Below, piece after piece: positions 47,515 to 50,462 of a stretch of 50,462 nt of DNA. The notes under the pieces were generated by a model that saw only the letters and a program-made list of their open reading frames with translations, did no database searches and was not told where the DNA came from. The position numbers and the translations under genes are program-made. Within the stretch, counting starts at the first letter, position 1; each line of letters opens with the position of its first letter. The stretch is from Planctomycetota bacterium (GTDB taxonomy: Bacteria; Planctomycetota; Planctomycetia; Pirellulales; Pirellulaceae): positions 1-50,462 of the forward strand of contig JAJDEH010000047.1 in assembly GCA_029259935.1 (NCBI GenBank), given 5' to 3'.

Positions 47515-47868
47515 ATGGCCAAGTTTATGTTTTTGCAGCGGGGAGGTTGCGGAAATCGTCCGGAAGTGACACCCCCGCAGATGGAGGCTCAAATGAAATC
47601 CTGCATGGAATGGATGAAGAGCGGTCAGGACGAGGGGTGGTTGCTGGACCCGGGAAGTCCGCTTGGCGGAACCGGTGCGGTCGTGCAGCCCGATTTGACC
47701 GTGATCGACGGTCCGTTTGCCGAGTCGAAAGAACTTGTCGGCGGATACACCATTGTGGAAGCTCCGGATTTGGCGTCGGCGTGCGAACTGGCAAAGCGAA
47801 CTATCAAGATGGCCGGCGCCGGAAAGATCGAAGTGCGCGAATTCGCCAACGTTGGACAGGATTGCTGA
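47515..47868 (+). CDS. DGPF/YCII-domain protein (first)
   Basis: The 117-residue protein has the YCII-related fold and the DGPF signature: VIDGPFAESKELVGGYTIVE, with KFMFLQRGG at the start. DGPF proteins are the standard genomic partners of ECF42 sigma factors, whose gene lies two genes downstream. GGAGAGG precedes ATG 47515. It is paralogous to the next gene over its whole length. Biochemical role unknown. Confidence 0.92.
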   Translation: MAKFMFLQRGGCGNRPEVTPPQMEAQMKSCMEWMKSGQDEGWLLDPGSPLGGTGAVVQPDLTVIDGPFAESKELVGGYTIVEAPDLASACELAKRTIKMAGAGKIEVREFANVGQDC

Positions 47869-47940
47869 AGCCGTCGGCAGCGCGGGCCGACATGCGAACA
47901 GTACGCGGTCGGAGAAACTTATATCTTGGGAGCATTAAGA

Positions 47941-48296
47941 TGCCGAAATTTATGTTCGTTTATCGCGGTGGTCACGAGGGCATGGAAGACGCCTCGCCCG
48001 AACAGATGCAACAAGTGATGCAGATGTGGATGGATTGGATCCAGGAAGGCACTCAGGCAGGCTGGATGCTGGATGGAGGCGACGGTTTGAAACCGAGCGG
48101 TGCCATTGTGAACGCGGATCTGTCAGTGATCGACGGACCGTTCGCTGAATCGAAAGAGCTTGTCGGCGGTTATTCGATGGTCGAAGCGCCCGACCTGGCG
48201 GCCGCCATCGAGCTGGCCAAAGGTTCCCCGATGCCGAAATCAGGTGGCACGGTCGAAGTTCGTGAACTACCCAACGTTGGAAAGCAAGCAGTATGA
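47941..48296 (+). CDS. DGPF/YCII-domain protein (second)
   Basis: A 118-residue paralogue of the preceding gene (KFMFVYRGGHEGM, VIDGPFAESKELVGGYSMVE, VREL.NVG near the end). ATG 47941 is the start; the longer frame to 47484 only overlays the first copy in another frame. The stop overlaps the ECF42 gene by 4 bp (ATGA), so the sigma factor is translationally coupled to it. The two copies have drifted mainly in their middle (STNGDG-like loop) and ends. Confidence 0.93.
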
Positions 48297-49543
48297 AGCA
48301 GTCGACCAACCAACTGGTCGAACACTTCTTTCGGCACGAGTCAGCGAATCTGATAGCCGTGCTGACTCGTGCCTTTGGCATTCGCCGCATCGACTTGGTC
48401 GACGACATGGTTCAAGCCGCGATGCTAGAGGCCATGCATGCCTGGAAGCAGCATGGTGTCCCGGAAAATCCCGCCGCTTGGATTCACCGTGTGGCCAAGC
48501 ACCGTATTCTGGATACGCTGCGTCGCGAGAAGACCTATGAACAAGCTCTCGCGCTCGCCGGTGGGTCCATCGACGACCAAGAGTCGATTGTCGATCGTTG
48601 GCTGGAAGAGGAACATCTACCGGACAGCCTGCTGCGGATGATGTTTGTCTGTTGCCATCCAACGCTCGAGCGAAAAACCCAGATTGCTCTGACGCTGAAA
48701 ACGCTCTGCGGATTTGGTATTTCCGAAATCGCGCGTGGCCTGCTGCTTCCGAACGAGACCGTGAAGAAACGCATTCAGCGTGCTAAGAATTCTCTGTGCA
48801 CAGCCAATGTCCAACTCGAACTTCCCAGCGGCGATGAACTGACCAGGCGGCTCGACGTCGTCCACGATGTGCTCTATCTGATGTTTAACGAAGGCTACAG
48901 CACTTCGCACGGCAGCGAGCCGATACGCGACGACATCTGCGAAGAAGCAGCCCGACTGTGTCATCTGCTTTGCGAAAGTCCCTGCTCATCGCCCGCGACA
49001 AAGGCTCTGCTGGCATTGATGCTGTTCCATGGCGCTCGACTTGAAGCGAGAACCGATTTGGAAGGAGCCGTGATCTTGCTAGAAGACCAGGACCGAGCCA
49101 AGTGGGATCGTCACTTGATCAGTGCCGCTCAAAACTGGTTGGCGCGGTCCAAGACCGATCAGCCAACCATTTTTCATCTCGAGGCGGCAATCGCGATGCA
49201 GCACTGCAAGTCCCCCAGTGTCGAAGCGACGGATTGGGGCACCATTGTCCGCCTCTACAGCCGGCTGCTGCAGTTACGCGACTCGCCCCTCTACACCTTG
49301 AACCGAGCGATCGCCATGGGGCAAGCGGGCGATACACACGACGCCATGTCGCAACTCGATTCGCTACGCGGTCGAGAGGAAATGAAGAACTATCCGCTGC
49401 TAGATTGTGCTTTCGCCCGAATTCACGAGTTGGAGAGCAACACGGAGGCGGCCATCGACTCCTACTTGGTGGCGTTATCCAAGACAGTTGCTCCGCATGA
49501 GAAGCAGTTGCTGGAGAGAAAACTTCGCAAGCTTGCTAATTAG
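48293..49543 (+). CDS. ECF42-type RNA polymerase sigma factor with TPR-like C-terminus
   Basis: The 416-residue protein has ECF regions 2 and 4 in about residues 1-180 (LVDDMVQAAMLEAMHAWKQH, GFGISEIARGLLLPNETVKK, RIQRAKNSL). A large C-terminal extension of tetratricopeptide-like helices follows (LYLMFNEGYSTSHGSEPIRD, LLALMLFHGARLEARTDLEG, YTLNRAIAMGQAG). This architecture and the coupled DGPF genes define the ECF42 group. The C-terminal part is thought to be needed for its activity in that group. No anti-sigma factor is seen nearby, in line with the group. Confidence 0.94.
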   Translation: MKQSTNQLVEHFFRHESANLIAVLTRAFGIRRIDLVDDMVQAAMLEAMHAWKQHGVPENPAAWIHRVAKHRILDTLRREKTYEQALALAGGSIDDQESIVDRWLEEEHLPDSLLRMMFVCCHPTLERKTQIALTLKTLCGFGISEIARGLLLPNETVKKRIQRAKNSLCTANVQLELPSGDELTRRLDVVHDVLYLMFNEGYSTSHGSEPIRDDICEEAARLCHLLCESPCSSPATKALLALMLFHGARLEARTDLEGAVILLEDQDRAKWDRHLISAAQNWLARSKTDQPTIFHLEAAIAMQHCKSPSVEATDWGTIVRLYSRLLQLRDSPLYTLNRAIAMGQAGDTHDAMSQLDSLRGREEMKNYPLLDCAFARIHELESNTEAAIDSYLVALSKTVAPHEKQLLERKLRKLAN

Positions 49544-49784
49544 GGATGGGAAAACACAAGCGGTGAAGCGGTCCCATGCTCGGCCATTTGTGGGCAAGCG
49601 TTCTGTCCCAACTCCGCCAACCAATGAAAATAGCGCTTTTCAGCTTGAAACTACGGCTACTTTTTGCATTCTGGATCTGCGTCATTTCCACAACTGGACC
49701 CTGCGCACCCGACTTACTACAATGAAAACTCCCCCCGAAAATGCCCAAATCCCAATACTTCGCCAACAAATTAAGGAGAGTTGA

Positions 49785-50459
49785 ATGATGCGAATGTCTT
49801 CCTACCTCGCGGTCGCTCTACTTGTCGCTTTCGCTCCTTTCACTACCAGTACGATGGCCACGGAAGTCAGTGGCACTTATCTTGAAACACGAACATGCCA
49901 GGTTTACACGGGGCCCTGTTTCGCCAACGCGGAAGTCGGGTTGGCGGGTCGCGACGCGATCATGGCCTGGAATATCAGCGAAGGCTCGCACAACGGCGTG
50001 GATCTGACGGGTCTCAGCGTGGTCATGGTACTCAACGCCTCGGAGACGATCGGGTTCGGTGGACTCGACAAACCGAAGGAAATGAAGTCGATCGTACTCG
50101 TTGACGAGAAGGCCAGCAAGCGACAACAGACGGCGCTAATTTCATTCGCCAAGCAGCACGGCGGACGAGCCGGCACGGCAGTTGTCCGAGTTGACCGGAA
50201 GTCGATCAACATGTCGCTCGACACGGTCGAGCTAAACGGCAAACTGACCGCCGGCAAAGAGGTAGTTTTGAATACACGCAAGGCCCGTCTCGGCGACTGC
50301 ATTTGTTCGAACGAGTCGGCCTACTATCCGCCTCTGGCCAAGATCGACAACTTCGCTCCCGGCGTGACACTGCAGGGTGAATTCAAGGGACGTGGATTAG
50401 GGACGCAATGGTCGACTCCCGGCGCTCGCAGTGCCTACATGGGAACCTTTGCCTATTGA
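49785..50459 (+). CDS. Secreted DUF1326-like protein
   Basis: AAGGAGAG stands just before ATG 49785. A signal peptide (SSYLAVALLVAFAPFTTSTM, then ATE) is followed by a domain with the DUF1326 pattern: SGTYLETRTCQVYTGPCFAN, with paired Cys, and a later DCICSNESAYYPP. Cys spacing suggests disulfides or metal binding in the exported protein. The family has no known activity. It follows the ECF42 gene after 240 bp and could be in its regulon, but this is only proximity. The stop lies three bases before the window ends. Confidence 0.82.
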   Translation: MMRMSSYLAVALLVAFAPFTTSTMATEVSGTYLETRTCQVYTGPCFANAEVGLAGRDAIMAWNISEGSHNGVDLTGLSVVMVLNASETIGFGGLDKPKEMKSIVLVDEKASKRQQTALISFAKQHGGRAGTAVVRVDRKSINMSLDTVELNGKLTAGKEVVLNTRKARLGDCICSNESAYYPPLAKIDNFAPGVTLQGEFKGRGLGTQWSTPGARSAYMGTFAY

Positions 50460-50462
50460 TTC

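Overview
The window reads as a chromosomal segment of a planctomycete, most likely near the Pirellulales. The call rests on gene content seen here: a Tat-exported DUF1501 protein, a secreted SASA-type esterase, an ECF sigma factor fused to a membrane/STN-like domain, an ECF42-type sigma factor with two DGPF/YCII proteins, Ser/Thr kinase and FHA proteins, a small protein starting RRWWQF.LRT, and very large secreted/membrane proteins with no familiar domain. Base composition is moderately GC-rich. Start codons are often GTG or TTG, and several calls here rest on Shine-Dalgarno placement.

Layout. 1-3.3 kb: the end of a respiratory-type molybdopterin oxidoreductase operon (Fe-S subunit, then Tat-exported catalytic subunit). 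3.4-13.9 kb (minus): two overlapping genes for giant proteins that together appear to hold three copies of one secreted-plus-membrane module. 14.3-20.2 kb: a secreted Gly/Tyr/Arg-rich repeat protein, an M50 protease, an HDOD protein with a degenerate GGDEF domain, a Ser/Thr kinase, two small membrane proteins, and repeat-bearing intergenic DNA. 20.7-25.9 kb: the glycine cleavage system gcvT-gcvH-gcvPA-gcvPB followed by a lipoate ligase/transferase gene, so P, T and H proteins and a GcvH lipoylation enzyme are together. 26.1-28.4 kb: an FHA protein, then an ECF sigma factor overlapping its zinc-finger anti-sigma gene.

28.5-33.2 kb is the most accessory-looking part: an EEP nuclease/phosphatase overlapping a small unknown gene, a secreted protein, methylmalonyl-CoA epimerase, and a decayed HK97-type prophage fragment (prohead protease, capsid N-terminus, a coiled-coil zinc-ribbon gene). 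A 57-bp repeat lies directly upstream of the epimerase and again at the far side of the prophage fragment, just before the methylmalonyl-CoA mutase operon mutA-mutB-meaB (33.3-38.2 kb). Epimerase, mutase and its GTPase chaperone form the propionyl-CoA to succinyl-CoA branch.

38.5-45.3 kb: a cyclophilin lipoprotein, the DUF1501 protein, an esterase, a ferrous iron operon (two FeoA, FeoB, a Cys-rich FeoB-associated peptide) and a secreted carboxypeptidase-regulatory-like protein. 45.7-50.5 kb: the ECF-STN fusion, the two DGPF proteins translationally coupled to the ECF42-type sigma factor, and a secreted DUF1326-like protein. I saw no tRNA, rRNA, CRISPR array, intact insertion sequence or recognised riboswitch.
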